Shown: one piece after another, positions 1-8,212 of the stretch
How the letters are laid out: each line of letters begins with the position of its first letter
How positions within the stretch are numbered: position 1 is the stretch's first letter
Assembly (NCBI GenBank): GCA_041392505.1
Contig: JAWKLX010000051.1
Span: 1-64,000 of the forward strand
DNA length: 64,000 nucleotides
Direction: 5' to 3'
DNA from: UBA6168 sp041392505
Lineage (GTDB): Bacteria; Bacteroidota; Bacteroidia; Chitinophagales; Saprospiraceae
Made by a program: the position numbers and the translations under genes
Notes under the pieces: model-generated
The model's input: only the letters and a program-made list of their open reading frames with translations
Told to the model about the DNA's origin: nothing
Databases searched by the model: none

Positions 1-1786
1 AACGGAAGATGCCTTGATTGGAGCTCATCCAAAACCAGCCTTTGCTATCTTGATAAATGGCGTAAATTACATTGTCTGGGAGTGTAACATGCTTGAATTT
101 TAGATTCCGCACATCCAATTTGGAAAGACCGCCACCTAAAGTAGTAATCCAAAGAATATACGGATCCGACCTGTCAGTTAGGAGATGGGAAACATGGTCG
201 TTCAAAATACCATTGAGCGGCCCCTCTTGGGCTTGGTGTAGCTTAAAAATAAGGTTCTCACCATTTGGCTTGGCCTGCAATAACCCAAACTCGGCGGCCA
301 ACCACCAGGAACCGTCAGCGGTTCCGGCAAGGGCGTTGGTCTCATGCTCGTTCGGGATCAGGTCTTCAAAACTGAAATCCCGCCATGCCCCATTTTCAGG
401 GTTGAACTTTTTTAAATGTTGCTGGTGGGCAATCCAAATATTTCCTTCCCCGTCAAAAGAAAATTGATTGTATAGTTTTCCAAGAATGAGGGAATCTTCA
501 CAAGCGACTTGCAGCAAACGCTCCCATGCACCGCCCATTGCTTTTTTGCGGAAAAGTTCCAATTGCCCTTTGAGTGAAGACAACGCCCATTCGTTGCCTT
601 TTGGGTCGATCTGATAAGCAACCTGAGGGTTTTTTGGATAGGGGAAATTATGTAGGGAATGATTGGTGATTTTGACGGCCCAGTCGTTGCGTCGATTAGA
701 AGCAAATTGGAAGTGCCCATTTTTATCTACCAAAACCGGGCTCATAATACTCTCGGTGGGCAAATGGACATTGAATTGTTGCAAACGTGGATCAAGCTTA
801 ATCAAGCCGTACCCGTTTGTACCTATCCATAGTAGGCCGGAATGATCAACGAAGGCACAGATTATTTCGCAATCACCCAGTTCAATCAATTCATTTTTTT
901 CAAGGCTGTCAAAGTACTTTAGCATATTGGGTACGGAAATGCGATCCCTGATACTGCCTTTTGAAGAGACCAATATTTCGCCCCCCTCCTTGGTGAGAAA
1001 TAATCTACGCGGACGATAATCCAGCGTTTTCCAACGCCAGTCTTTTCCATTGAAAAGTGCCAGTCTGTCGTTATCCATGAAAATCACGGAGCCATCATCA
1101 AGCGCCGTGACTGACCGTGGCTCTGAAGGTACTTCGAAAAAATCGAGTTCGCCACTTTTCAGGTTTACCTGAAATAAATTTTTGTAATCCCCTCCCCACA
1201 AATGCGCTCCATTGTGGGACATATTGATCTGGAAACCATTTTCGAAAGGCCATTGCCTATGTTTTTCTACCCGCAGTCTTCCATCCTGGACTTTTTCAAA
1301 AGTCATTTCCAATAAATGGTACTGCTGATCCAATGCCTTGACCCGAGACCACAGGTTTCCCTCTTTATCCAAGGAGGCATAAGCAAGACTACCTGTTTGC
1401 AACCATTTGGATAGTTCGCCTTCAGCAATTATTCTGGTAAATCGTTCGGTCTTTTTATCAAAAACATTCAACCCGTTCCCTATGGTGCTAACCAGTAGCA
1501 GGTCGCCCATTTCTACAATAGACAAAACAGCATTTCCGGATAGGGAAAATGAGTCGAGCGGCGCATGATTGTACACCTTAAATTCATACCCGTCGAAGCG
1601 GTTCAGGCCACTGCGGGTGCCGATCCAAAGAAAACCCTCCTTGTCCTGCAGGATAGTAGAAACGTAGCCTTGGGAAAGCCCATCCTCAACGGTCAATTTT
1701 TCAAAACTAACAGAAGGCTGCGGCAAGCAATACTGCCCAACTAATAAAAAACATGCGAGAAAAACCACCTTGGACGGGACATGCAT
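1..1786 (-). CDS. Two-component regulator propeller sensor, N-terminal part (runs off left edge)
   Basis: I read an uninterrupted minus-strand frame from 1786 to the window edge. It begins with a signal peptide (MHVPSKVVFLACFLLVGQ) followed by the classic opening of a ligand-sensing propeller: LTVEDGLSQ, then DKEGFLWIGTRSGLNRFDG. Further reg_prop blades are visible, for example HSGLLWIGTNGYGLIKLD near 800 and DSKGWFWMSSNQGIFR near 20-50. In this family two seven-bladed propellers sense an extracellular ligand and are followed by a Y_Y_Y domain, a membrane helix and a histidine-kinase, AraC or LuxR output domain; the output half lies outside the window. An alternative ATG at 1798 adds four residues. 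I prefer 1786 because a TAnnTTTG promoter box lies at 1802-1809, so transcription would begin close to 1798. The IS element at 1848-2646 sits directly upstream. Confidence 0.85.
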   Translation of the reverse strand, partial: MHVPSKVVFLACFLLVGQYCLPQPSVSFEKLTVEDGLSQGYVSTILQDKEGFLWIGTRSGLNRFDGYEFKVYNHAPLDSFSLSGNAVLSIVEMGDLLLVSTIGNGLNVFDKKTERFTRIIAEGELSKWLQTGSLAYASLDKEGNLWSRVKALDQQYHLLEMTFEKVQDGRLRVEKHRQWPFENGFQINMSHNGAHLWGGDYKNLFQVNLKSGELDFFEVPSEPRSVTALDDGSVIFMDNDRLALFNGKDWRWKTLDYRPRRLFLTKEGGEILVSSKGSIRDRISVPNMLKYFDSLEKNELIELGDCEIICAFVDHSGLLWIGTNGYGLIKLDPRLQQFNVHLPTESIMSPVLVDKNGHFQFASNRRNDWAVKITNHSLHNFPYPKNPQVAYQIDPKGNEWALSSLKGQLELFRKKAMGGAWERLLQVACEDSLILGKLYNQFSFDGEGNIWIAHQQHLKKFNPENGAWRDFSFEDLIPNEHETNALAGTADGSWWLAAEFGLLQAKPNGENLIFKLHQAQEGPLNGILNDHVSHLLTDRSDPYILWITTLGGGLSKLDVRNLKFKHVTLPDNVIYAIYQDSKGWFWMSSNQGIFR

Positions 1787-1801
1787 GAAAACGAACATTT
1801 G

Positions 1802-1809
1802 CAAAAATA
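1802..1809 (-). promoter_or_regulatory. Candidate Bacteroidota -7 box for the propeller sensor
   Basis: The minus strand reads TATTTTTG, matching the Bacteroidota TAnnTTTG -7 consensus, about 16 nt before the preferred start codon. A weak TTTA lies 20 nt further upstream at the -33 position. The IS insertion starts less than 40 bp beyond the box, so it may have displaced older upstream control. Motif match only. Confidence 0.35.
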
Positions 1810-1847
1810 TGCCGATTCTTTCGTTTTGATAAAGTTGTTCATTTTAT

Positions 1848-2646
1848 GGCGGTGCATCAAATGTAATGCTGGCGTTCTAAATTGAATTGCCAAAAGAACC
1901 AACCGATTGCCAGGTCATGCCACTTGTCCAATTTGGAAAAGAAAGCGATTTTCTGACCAACCGACTGACCCTGGCTCTGATGGTGGCGTTGAACCCTTCA
2001 ATGTAAAAAGTCAGGTCTTTGCCGACTTTGTGTTGGGCACATGGGATGATGCTTCGATAGGCATCCCAATCATCTGTTTCAAAATTACAGCCTTGCAGGA
2101 CTGGCGGGATTTTGTCCCAGAACTTCTTGGCCGCCTTTGTGCCCCTGCCACCGATATGATAGGCCACCACCAGACGGTGGACAGGGTCGTATGCGACCCA
2201 TATCAACGTTTGTTGACCTTCTTTGAACGAACGACCAGAGTTCATCTGCCTGAATACCAAACACTTGCAGCTTTTTTATCCGGCGAATGAGCGGCGGTAG
2301 CCCAGGTCTGCAGGTGTCTGCTCCCAAAAAGATGGGCAAACGATTGGAGCCAATTCAGGCTCACCCCGAATACCGCAAATGGCACGAAGGGAAAGACGTT
2401 CCTTCAGGGCCTTTTTTATGACGGCCTTTGTCCATGCGGACACCGTGTGGCCGTTGTTTCGTACAAACTGCCGGCCACAGCATTTGCATTGGTGGTTCTG
2501 TTTTCCATAATGGGTGTGGCCGTTCTTTTTTATATTTGTGCTGTGACAACTTGGGCAAAATAAGTACATATTTTTTGAGTTTCGTCACTACAAATTTATG
2601 TACTTGCCACAGTTGTCACTTTTAGCATTACATTTGATGCACCGCC
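1848..2646 (-). mobile_element. IS1-family insertion sequence, 799 bp, with intact ends and TSD
   Basis: The element is bounded by perfect 23-bp terminal inverted repeats (1848-1870 and 2624-2646, beginning GGCGGTGCATC) and flanked by an identical 8-bp direct repeat CATTTTAT (1840-1847 and 2647-2654). Length (about 0.8 kb), 8-bp duplication and InsA/InsB-like protein content are those of the IS1 family. The perfect ends and duplication point to a fairly recent insertion, although the transposase frame is broken. It landed between mnmE and the propeller sensor gene. Confidence 0.88.
1857..2569 (-). pseudogene. IS1-family transposase (InsA/InsB type), multiply frameshifted
   Basis: The N-terminal part has the InsA zinc ribbon (CPSC then CKCCGRQFV) and helix-turn-helix up to about 2370. 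Homology then moves between frames: GVSLNWLQSF in one, EQTPADLGY in another, IQADELWSFV in a third, then YDPVHRLVVAYHIGGRG with TDDWDAYRSIIP and IEGFNATIRARVSRLVRK, and last DKWHDLAIGWFFWQFNLE. IS1 uses one programmed -1 frameshift between insA and insB, but at least four shifts are needed here, some in short homopolymers, so no active transposase is expected. The catalytic DDE-type region is still recognisable. Confidence 0.85.
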
Positions 2647-2723
2647 CATTTTATTAATAGCATCCGTTTTTGCGTTGGTCAACCGCTTTGGCGTAAATAT
2701 TTGTCGTTTTCATTCTTCACATC

Positions 2724-4145
2724 TTACTTCCCGATGCAGAACCTCCCAAAAATATTCCCCAACAACTCCTCCACCCCAACCTCCCCGGTTATTTCCCCCA
2801 GATGAGACAGTGCCCGCCGGATATCCATCGCTACAAAATCGGAAGTGATGCCCGTCTCTAATCCATTTAAAACATCCGTCAGGCTATCATGCGCTTTTTG
2901 CAGCGCTTCGAGGTGGCGGGCATTGGTGACGATGGGGCTTTCCAGGCTTATTTTTTCGGAAATGGCGAGGTCGTAGAGTTTCTCTTTGAGGTAAGGAACG
3001 TTCATCCCATGTTTAGCCGAGCAGGTAATCACTTCCCAACTGCCGACTGCGGACTGTGGACTGCCGACTGCCAACTGCCGACTGCCAACTGATTCCGGCT
3101 TAAAATAAGGGTTCGTGTCCATTTTATTGCAGACGACCAACAACTGCATTTTTTCATTTTGCAATTTTTCTAGATCGGCCAGCACCTCATTAACTTTCAT
3201 TTCACCGACATCAAAAACGTAAACGAGCAGGGCCGCTTGGCTGACTTTTTCCATCGTTTTTTCCACGCCGATGGCCTCGATGGTATCGGTCGCTTCCCGT
3301 ATGCCAGCGGTGTCGATGAGGCGGAATTCGACGCCTTTGATGTTGAGTGTTTCTTCGATGGTGTCCCTCGTTGTACCAGCTATTTCGCTGACAATGGCCC
3401 GATCTTCATTTAAAAGAGCATTCAGCAACGTGGACTTGCCAGCGTTGGGGCGGCCAGCGATGACGGTGGGGACGCCCGTTTTCAACACATTTCCCAACTT
3501 GAAGGAGAGAATGAGAGAATGGATGAAGGATTGAATTTTGACAACCGTTTTTTTTAGTTGATCCCGGTTGGCAAATTCGACATCCTCCTCGCCAAAATCG
3601 AGTTCCAGTTCGATGAGACTGGCGAAGTCAAGGAGCTCTTGCCGCAGCTTTTGGATCTCGTTGCTAAAACCACCCCGCATCTGCCGCATAGCAACGGAGT
3701 GCCCACCTTCGGAGGTGGAGGCGATCAAGTCGGCGACGGCTTCGGCTTGGGAGAGGTCCATTTTCCCATTTAAAAAGGCCCGCATGGTGAACTCGCCGGG
3801 CTGCGCCAAACGGGCGCCTTTTTGTATAAACAATTCCAGTATTTGGTTGAGGATAAACGGCGAACCATGACAGGAGACCTCGGCGATGTTTTCGCCGGTG
3901 TAGGAATGGGGCGCTTTGAAAATAGAGACCAGCACCTCGTCTAATATTTTCCCCTCTTCATTTTTGATGGTGCCAAAATGGAGCGTATGGCTTTTTTGTT
4001 TTTCTAAATTTTTTCCTTGAAAAACCTTTTGCACAATGGACAAAGCATCCGTGCCTGCCAAGCGGATGACACCGATGGCCCCAACGCCGGGTGGCGTGGC
4101 CAGGGCAACGATGGTGTCGGATAGGTCGTGTTTGGTGTATTGCAT
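2724..4145 (-). CDS. mnmE: tRNA uridine-5-carboxymethylaminomethyl(34) synthesis GTPase MnmE
   Basis: MnmE works with MnmG to install the cmnm5 group on U34 of certain tRNAs. The 473-residue product has the TrmE N-terminal tetrahydrofolate-binding domain (about 6-125), the helical domain and an embedded G domain: P-loop GRPNAGKS (231-238), GTTRD switch I (257-261), DTAG (278-281), NKMD (340-343) and G5 CSAK (375-378). It ends in the essential CIGK motif, whose cysteine is catalytic. One oddity: residues about 353-370, between G4 and G5, are encoded by a tandem heptanucleotide array (3038-3091) giving the repeat QLAVGSPQSAVGS, absent from ordinary MnmE. The frame stays open, so the gene appears functional. 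Start chosen at the conserved MQYTKHDLSDTIVALATPPG N-terminus. Confidence 0.96.
   Translation of the reverse strand: MQYTKHDLSDTIVALATPPGVGAIGVIRLAGTDALSIVQKVFQGKNLEKQKSHTLHFGTIKNEEGKILDEVLVSIFKAPHSYTGENIAEVSCHGSPFILNQILELFIQKGARLAQPGEFTMRAFLNGKMDLSQAEAVADLIASTSEGGHSVAMRQMRGGFSNEIQKLRQELLDFASLIELELDFGEEDVEFANRDQLKKTVVKIQSFIHSLILSFKLGNVLKTGVPTVIAGRPNAGKSTLLNALLNEDRAIVSEIAGTTRDTIEETLNIKGVEFRLIDTAGIREATDTIEAIGVEKTMEKVSQAALLVYVFDVGEMKVNEVLADLEKLQNEKMQLLVVCNKMDTNPYFKPESVGSRQLAVGSPQSAVGSWEVITCSAKHGMNVPYLKEKLYDLAISEKISLESPIVTNARHLEALQKAHDSLTDVLNGLETGITSDFVAMDIRRALSHLGEITGEVGVEELLGNIFGRFCIGK
3038..3091. repeat. Tandem heptanucleotide array (RACTGCC) inside mnmE
   Basis: Seven consecutive 7-bp units (AACTGCC, GACTGCG, GACTGTG, GACTGCC and close variants) plus a partial unit. 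The same unit occurs in an intergenic array at 18621-18714, so this looks like an intergenic repeat that entered a coding region. Since 21 bp equals three units, it is read as a heptapeptide-periodic segment with no stop codon. Confidence 0.9.
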
Positions 4146-4154
4146 GTTAATTTA

Positions 4155-4190
4155 GGTTGAGAAGGGTTGAATTGGTTGAGGAAGGTTGAG
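4155..4190. repeat. Short GGTTGAG direct repeats between mnmE and the next gene
   Basis: GGTTGAG or GGTTGAA occurs four times at 9-10 bp spacing in the gap upstream of mnmE. This is similar in placement to the heptamer arrays but not strictly 7-periodic. Confidence 0.5.
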
Positions 4191-4217
4191 TTTTGAATAT
4201 CTAATATTTCCAACCGC

Positions 4218-5207
4218 TCATTGTAAAATTTTAAAACCCCGCACCCAGGGCGAGTTGTGTTTTTCTAATTGGATTCGGTAGTTGCTGGCGCGGGCATCAA
4301 AAATAAAAGTCAGTTCCTCTTCCAAGGTAGCGCCGCTGTCCATCCAGTCGTGTGCCCTGTTGTGGGCGCTCGGGGCAATGGGGTTATCATCCACCAGAAG
4401 GAGAATATTGGGGCGGGTACAGGTATCAAAATTAGTGCGGCAAGTGAATGCTATTTTGCAGGCCAATTCCAATTTCCCGTCATTTCCCAAACGTTTGACA
4501 CGAGCTTCTTTGAAAACAAATTTGGTGTCGCCGAGCGAAAACGTGGTGCCGACATTGGGAAAACCCGATAGGCGGACATCGGTCTGTTTGGGGGGTGGTG
4601 GGCTAAGTTCTTCAGCAACTTCTTTGGGCTGTTCGACCTCCTTTTGGGGTTGGGTCTTGGGTTGTTCCACGACCTTTTTAGGCTGGTCTGTATTGGGGAT
4701 TTGTTGGCGGTCCTGGGTGGGTTTTGCGGGTTCTTTGGGCTGCTCGTTGGGGGTTACGGTTGGTTGTTCCGTTGGCTCCTGGATTGGGTTGACGGGCGTT
4801 TCACTGGAAGCCATTTTATAAATAAAAAACAAAATGACCATTCCCAACACTCCAAAAACCGAGTATTTGAAAATGGGGGATGAACTGGAAACGGGCGGCA
4901 CGTTTTTTTGAACCTCCACGTGCTTAATAGGGACAGGCTGCACATTTGGTTCAGGGATGCCCGTATCATCGGTCATTTTCAGGATGGAGTGGGCAATTTT
5001 CCCCTTCTCGCGGGCGAGGTCGTCAAAATCAAGCAGGTCGGCCAATTCCTGTTCCTCCAACATTTCGAGTTTGCCTTTGAGCAAAATAAGGGTGTTGTAT
5101 CGTTCCCGCCCCTTACTCTGTTCGATGCCGATCAGGACGTCGAGTGCCTCCTCCAGCTTGTTGTCGGCGATGAGGTTTTTTATTTTAAGTGAAGTGTCTT
5201 TATCCAT
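4218..5207 (-). CDS. Single-pass membrane protein with an effector-associated (EAD11-like) N-terminal domain
   Basis: The 329-residue product has three parts. Residues 1-80 form a helical module (IKNLIADNKLEEALDVL, then a long helix ending in AHSILKMTDD) that resembles effector-associated domain 11, an adaptor domain seen in bacterial conflict proteins. Residues about 112-131 are one hydrophobic helix (YSVFGVLGMVILFFIYKM). A Pro/Gln/Lys-rich linker (about 135-205) leads to a C-terminal beta-rich domain with GTTFSLGDTKFVFKEARV and two CxxC-like cysteine positions (CRTNFDTC). I do not recognise the C-terminal domain. The layout suggests a cytoplasmic adaptor coupled to a periplasmic sensor. mnmE follows 72 bp downstream on the same strand. 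The EAD assignment is by eye. Confidence 0.6.
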   Translation of the reverse strand: MDKDTSLKIKNLIADNKLEEALDVLIGIEQSKGRERYNTLILLKGKLEMLEEQELADLLDFDDLAREKGKIAHSILKMTDDTGIPEPNVQPVPIKHVEVQKNVPPVSSSSPIFKYSVFGVLGMVILFFIYKMASSETPVNPIQEPTEQPTVTPNEQPKEPAKPTQDRQQIPNTDQPKKVVEQPKTQPQKEVEQPKEVAEELSPPPPKQTDVRLSGFPNVGTTFSLGDTKFVFKEARVKRLGNDGKLELACKIAFTCRTNFDTCTRPNILLLVDDNPIAPSAHNRAHDWMDSGATLEEELTFIFDARASNYRIQLEKHNSPWVRGFKILQ

Positions 5208-5614
5208 AATGGCAAATTGAGAAATAATCCACGTTTACTATCGTGAAAGGAAAGCAAAAGTAAAAAGTAAGGTTGTTGATAGTCAGCAATGGTGGTGTTT
5301 ACTTTTGTTTTAGACAACGGTTTACTTATTTCTCAATAAAATAATCACTTTTCAGAAGATATGAAGTGCTCTATTTTATGAAAGCCAGTTGGATAACTTT
5401 CAACAGTGAGACCCAAAAACAGTTCTTTCAGCTGTATTTAAAATAGTGAGGAATCTATACCAAGCGACAATCACCCGAATCCGTTTTCGGCTCGGATATT
5501 TTTGGAATTGGGTTGAACCCGGTGACGGATATGAGGGTACGTTATTTATTGAGGATGGAGCAGTATTTCATTGGATGATAATTTTGTGCATCGTTCGACT
5601 GCTTTAATGTAGTA
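5208..5614. other. 407-bp intergenic region, no gene seen
   Basis: Holds the upstream region of the EAD-like gene. No ORF, RNA fold or repeat stands out on either strand. Confidence 0.5.
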
Positions 5615-6334
5615 CTAGAAATAACGGTTTAAGGTCAGCCTTGTCAATGTGGAATTGAAGGGAGTATCAGCAACATCGTATCTGCTATTGGAGATAAAAG
5701 TCCAACTTAATACCAGGCTTATTTTATCATCTGCCATAAAACCAATTCCAAAAAACGGAAAAGTTTTTCTTGTCAATTTTAATTTGACAGAATAATAGTC
5801 CCCATCGGATACTTTTTGCCTAAGAGAGGATTGGTTGACAAGAGGCAACTCTGCCACAAACCCCACATCCATAAAAAATTTAAATACTAAATTTGGATTA
5901 TCCTCCTCGACCATCTGCCACCTGATATACAATGGAATATCGAGTAGGATGTATTTTTGATCAACTGTGTCCCAAGTCGTTGTTTTAAATGGAATAAAAA
6001 AAACATAACCCTCATCTATTGTTTTCCGGTAAGCTCGGGATTGCCCCTTCGTAATTCCCAACCCACCCTGCAATCGCAAATGCCTCCCTAAGTAATAACT
6101 GACCGTTGAGTTGACTTGCCAACTAAAATGATTGCCCAGCCTCGTAATTTCTGTCCTTTTCTCACTAGCTGCGATTACTAAATTGATATTATTAAAAAAA
6201 TCACCTTTATGCAAGCGGAGCGAACTTACGCCAGCACCAATCCCGAACCGCCATTTGGGAACCTCTGTCTGAGATGGCAGGGTGAAAGTTATACAGGTAA
6301 ATAGAAGTATTAATATTTGTGAAGTCCGCATCAT
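5615..6334 (-). CDS. Outer-membrane beta-barrel protein (PorT-like family)
   Basis: The 239-residue product has a signal peptide (ILILLFTCITFTLPSQ) and alternating hydrophobic strands typical of the small outer-membrane barrels of Bacteroidota (FGIGAGVSSLRLHKG near the N-terminus, YYLGRHLRLQGGLGI, IGFMADDKISLVLSWTF). It ends in an aromatic residue, as barrels recognised by BAM do. It is divergent from the barrel gene at 6572, with a 237-bp shared upstream region. Function unknown; a transport or adhesion role cannot be told from the sequence. Confidence 0.75.
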   Translation of the reverse strand: MMRTSQILILLFTCITFTLPSQTEVPKWRFGIGAGVSSLRLHKGDFFNNINLVIAASEKRTEITRLGNHFSWQVNSTVSYYLGRHLRLQGGLGITKGQSRAYRKTIDEGYVFFIPFKTTTWDTVDQKYILLDIPLYIRWQMVEEDNPNLVFKFFMDVGFVAELPLVNQSSLRQKVSDGDYYSVKLKLTRKTFPFFGIGFMADDKISLVLSWTFISNSRYDVADTPFNSTLTRLTLNRYF

Positions 6335-6571
6335 ATTGTGTATTCCAGGAAAGCAATTTATAGCTGCTATTTAATACTCATAATGAGTTAAGTCATTTAA
6401 GTACATGACAAATATTTATCTGAAAATTAAGCTTTTATATATTTTTTAAAGCAAAAAAATATTCATCAATTATTGACAATAATCAACCGCTTTTGTGCAA
6501 ATCATCATTGGTAAATAAATATAGGTTAAACACTTTTCCGGCAGCAAAAAATCTAATAAAACCCTACAATC

Positions 6572-7120
6572 ATGAATACGAAATTCTCAATTTTTCTCGT
6601 GCTTCTTCTTTTTATCCCCATTTCTATTACAGCACAAATAGAAAAAGGATGGATGCTCGTCGGCGGAAACGCTGGCTTTGATTATCAAGCTGACAATGAA
6701 ATATTTACCATTGGAATCCGGCCTAATCATGCATTTTTTGTGCGAGACAATCTGGCCGTAGGAGCAGCAGTTTCCATCAATGTAATTCTCAGTGAGGGCG
6801 AAGGAACTTGGGTGTACGGAGCAAGCCCATTGGTGAGATACTATTTTACAGGTAAAAAAGCGATACCATTCGTGGAAGGAAGAATTGGAATTAGTGGAAT
6901 CAGTGACTCTGACGGCAATACTTCAGATCTTTATAATGGAGGCTTGACATTTGGGGTTTCTTATTTTGTTGAAAAACATGTCGCAGTGGAATTGGGGCTG
7001 ATGTATGATCATACCCGCACCGGATTCAAGGATTATGATACAGACTTAAATAACCTGAGCCTCGGGTTTGGTTTCCAAATACATTTGGAGAGGAATAAAA
7101 TTAAGGAACAGAGGAATTAA
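6572..7120 (+). CDS. Outer-membrane beta-barrel domain protein
   Basis: The 182-residue product has a clear signal peptide (MNTKFSIFLVLLLFIPISITAQ) followed by a small eight-strand-type barrel: GWMLVGGNAGFDY, DNLAVGAAVSIN, PLVRYYFTG, IPFVEGRIGISGI, GLTFGVSYFVEKHVAVELGLMYDH and LSLGFGFQIHL. This matches the outer-membrane protein beta-barrel domain family (OmpX/PF13505 type). Length fits the family. Likely a structural or porin-like surface protein; no substrate is indicated. An AT-rich upstream region is shared with the divergent barrel gene at 5615-6334. Confidence 0.8.
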   Translation: MNTKFSIFLVLLLFIPISITAQIEKGWMLVGGNAGFDYQADNEIFTIGIRPNHAFFVRDNLAVGAAVSINVILSEGEGTWVYGASPLVRYYFTGKKAIPFVEGRIGISGISDSDGNTSDLYNGGLTFGVSYFVEKHVAVELGLMYDHTRTGFKDYDTDLNNLSLGFGFQIHLERNKIKEQRN

Positions 7121-7185
7121 CACTAATTCCAGTTGCGGTTAATTGCTATATCCATGTACAGGACGAAACTTGATAAAGCACATTT

Positions 7186-7298
7186 GACGGTGCTTCAAAT
7201 GTAAGGCTGGCAAAAATCACTGAGGATGCTGATCCATTATATCTGTTAGATTTTAAAAATCTAACAGATGTGAACAGCCTTACATTTGGTTCACCGCC
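7186..7298. mobile_element. 113-bp MITE related to the IS1-family element
   Basis: Terminal inverted repeats at 7189-7209 (GGTGCTTCAAATGTAAGGC) and 7275-7295 closely match the IS ends (GGTGCATCAAATGTAATGC). The two outermost triplets are GAC and GCC. The flanks GCACATTT (7178-7185) and GCATATTT (7299-7306) form an 8-bp target duplication with one mismatch, the same size as for the IS. The interior has no coding sequence but contains a near-perfect palindrome at 7241-7269. This is a non-autonomous derivative, presumably mobilised by an IS1-family transposase. Confidence 0.8.
7241..7269. repeat. Perfect 14-bp inverted repeat inside the MITE
   Basis: ATCTGTTAGATTTT and its exact complement are separated by one base. 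It forms the core of the miniature element and could act as a terminator-like or cruciform structure. Confidence 0.8.
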
Positions 7299-7358
7299 GC
7301 ATATTTATCAATGCGGAGGAAGATATAACGTCTTTCAAATCAACCCGACCAATGCCTG

Positions 7359-7377
7359 CCCCGAACTTGCTTCGGGG
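7359..7377. terminator. Small hairpin CCCCGAA / TTCGGGG
   Basis: Seven-bp arms around a 5-nt loop lie between the MITE and the end of the minus-strand gene at 7424. There is no clear T-run immediately after either arm, so terminator function is uncertain. Confidence 0.35.
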
Positions 7378-7423
7378 TGCTCCTCAAGGGGGGGTTATAA
7401 AAAGCAAAGGTGCCCCCTTTTTG

Positions 7424-7870
7424 TCAGGGCACGTATCTGTTTTTTTCAGGTAAGTGATCGGCTATTTTCCGAAAATCCTTTTCCCATAACTCAATGTAAC
7501 TGACCACGATGGGGTGGCCGATGTTTAGCCGTTTCCTTTTTTGAAATAAAATTGTCCTGTCCTCAACATCATTGATCGCTTTCCACGGAATGAACAAGTT
7601 CGGTTGGTTGCCCTTGAACAGCCACATTTGGGTCAACAACAGCCCATCATTGGTTTCATAAAACCGCACAACATTCTTGTATTTCATCCCTCCGATGTTG
7701 CAGTACCAGATGCGGAGGTTTTTTACATTTTCGGTTTTAGGGTCGCGGTCGGTGCCATATTTTTCTGCCAATTTCGACCAACCCCCAAATTTCGGTAAAA
7801 TGTACCTCAATAAAATAACCCAAAATACAATGACCAAAACAAAAGGTAACGGAATGAAGGATGCTGGCAT
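7424..7870 (-). CDS. Small membrane-anchored protein of unknown function
   Basis: The 148-residue product begins with a membrane helix (IPLPFVLVIVFWVILLRYIL, about 5-25) followed by a soluble domain with GGWSKLAEKYGTDRDPKTEN, WYCNIGGMKYKNVVRFYET, GLLLTQMWLFKGNQPNLFIPW and TILFQKRKRLNIGHPIVVSY. The pattern resembles small bacterial proteins with a PH-like fold behind one helix, but this is only an impression. Codon use is like its neighbours. No operon partner is evident; the RDD gene to the right is divergent. Confidence 0.6.
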   Translation of the reverse strand: MPASFIPLPFVLVIVFWVILLRYILPKFGGWSKLAEKYGTDRDPKTENVKNLRIWYCNIGGMKYKNVVRFYETNDGLLLTQMWLFKGNQPNLFIPWKAINDVEDRTILFQKRKRLNIGHPIVVSYIELWEKDFRKIADHLPEKNRYVP

Positions 7871-8212
7871 GACGAATGATTAATTGATGGGAGGTAAAGG
7901 AACAGTGGCAAAAATGGGAAGATTTTTAGAATTCGATATAAAAACAGGACGAACGAACTGAATGAATAGATTTTTCCTAGCCAGTCATTTCAACTGTATT
8001 TCATTTATTAGGTAACCCATGTTATGTTTATCCCCTCCGATAGAGCGGCGAGTATTACGACCCTGAAGGTAGTTCGACTATAGCCGACACTTTCTGTTGT
8101 GGGACAGATGATAGACGATATTTGGTATGGAACGCATTGGGTATTCTACTCAATGTTTGTATTTTCGAGGATTGAGAAAATGAAAACCCAGTGCATCCAT
8201 TAATACCAAAAT
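7871..8212. other. 342-bp intergenic region
   Basis: Divergent upstream region of the 7424 and 8213 genes. I see no RNA gene or repeat and no promoter box I trust. Confidence 0.4.
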
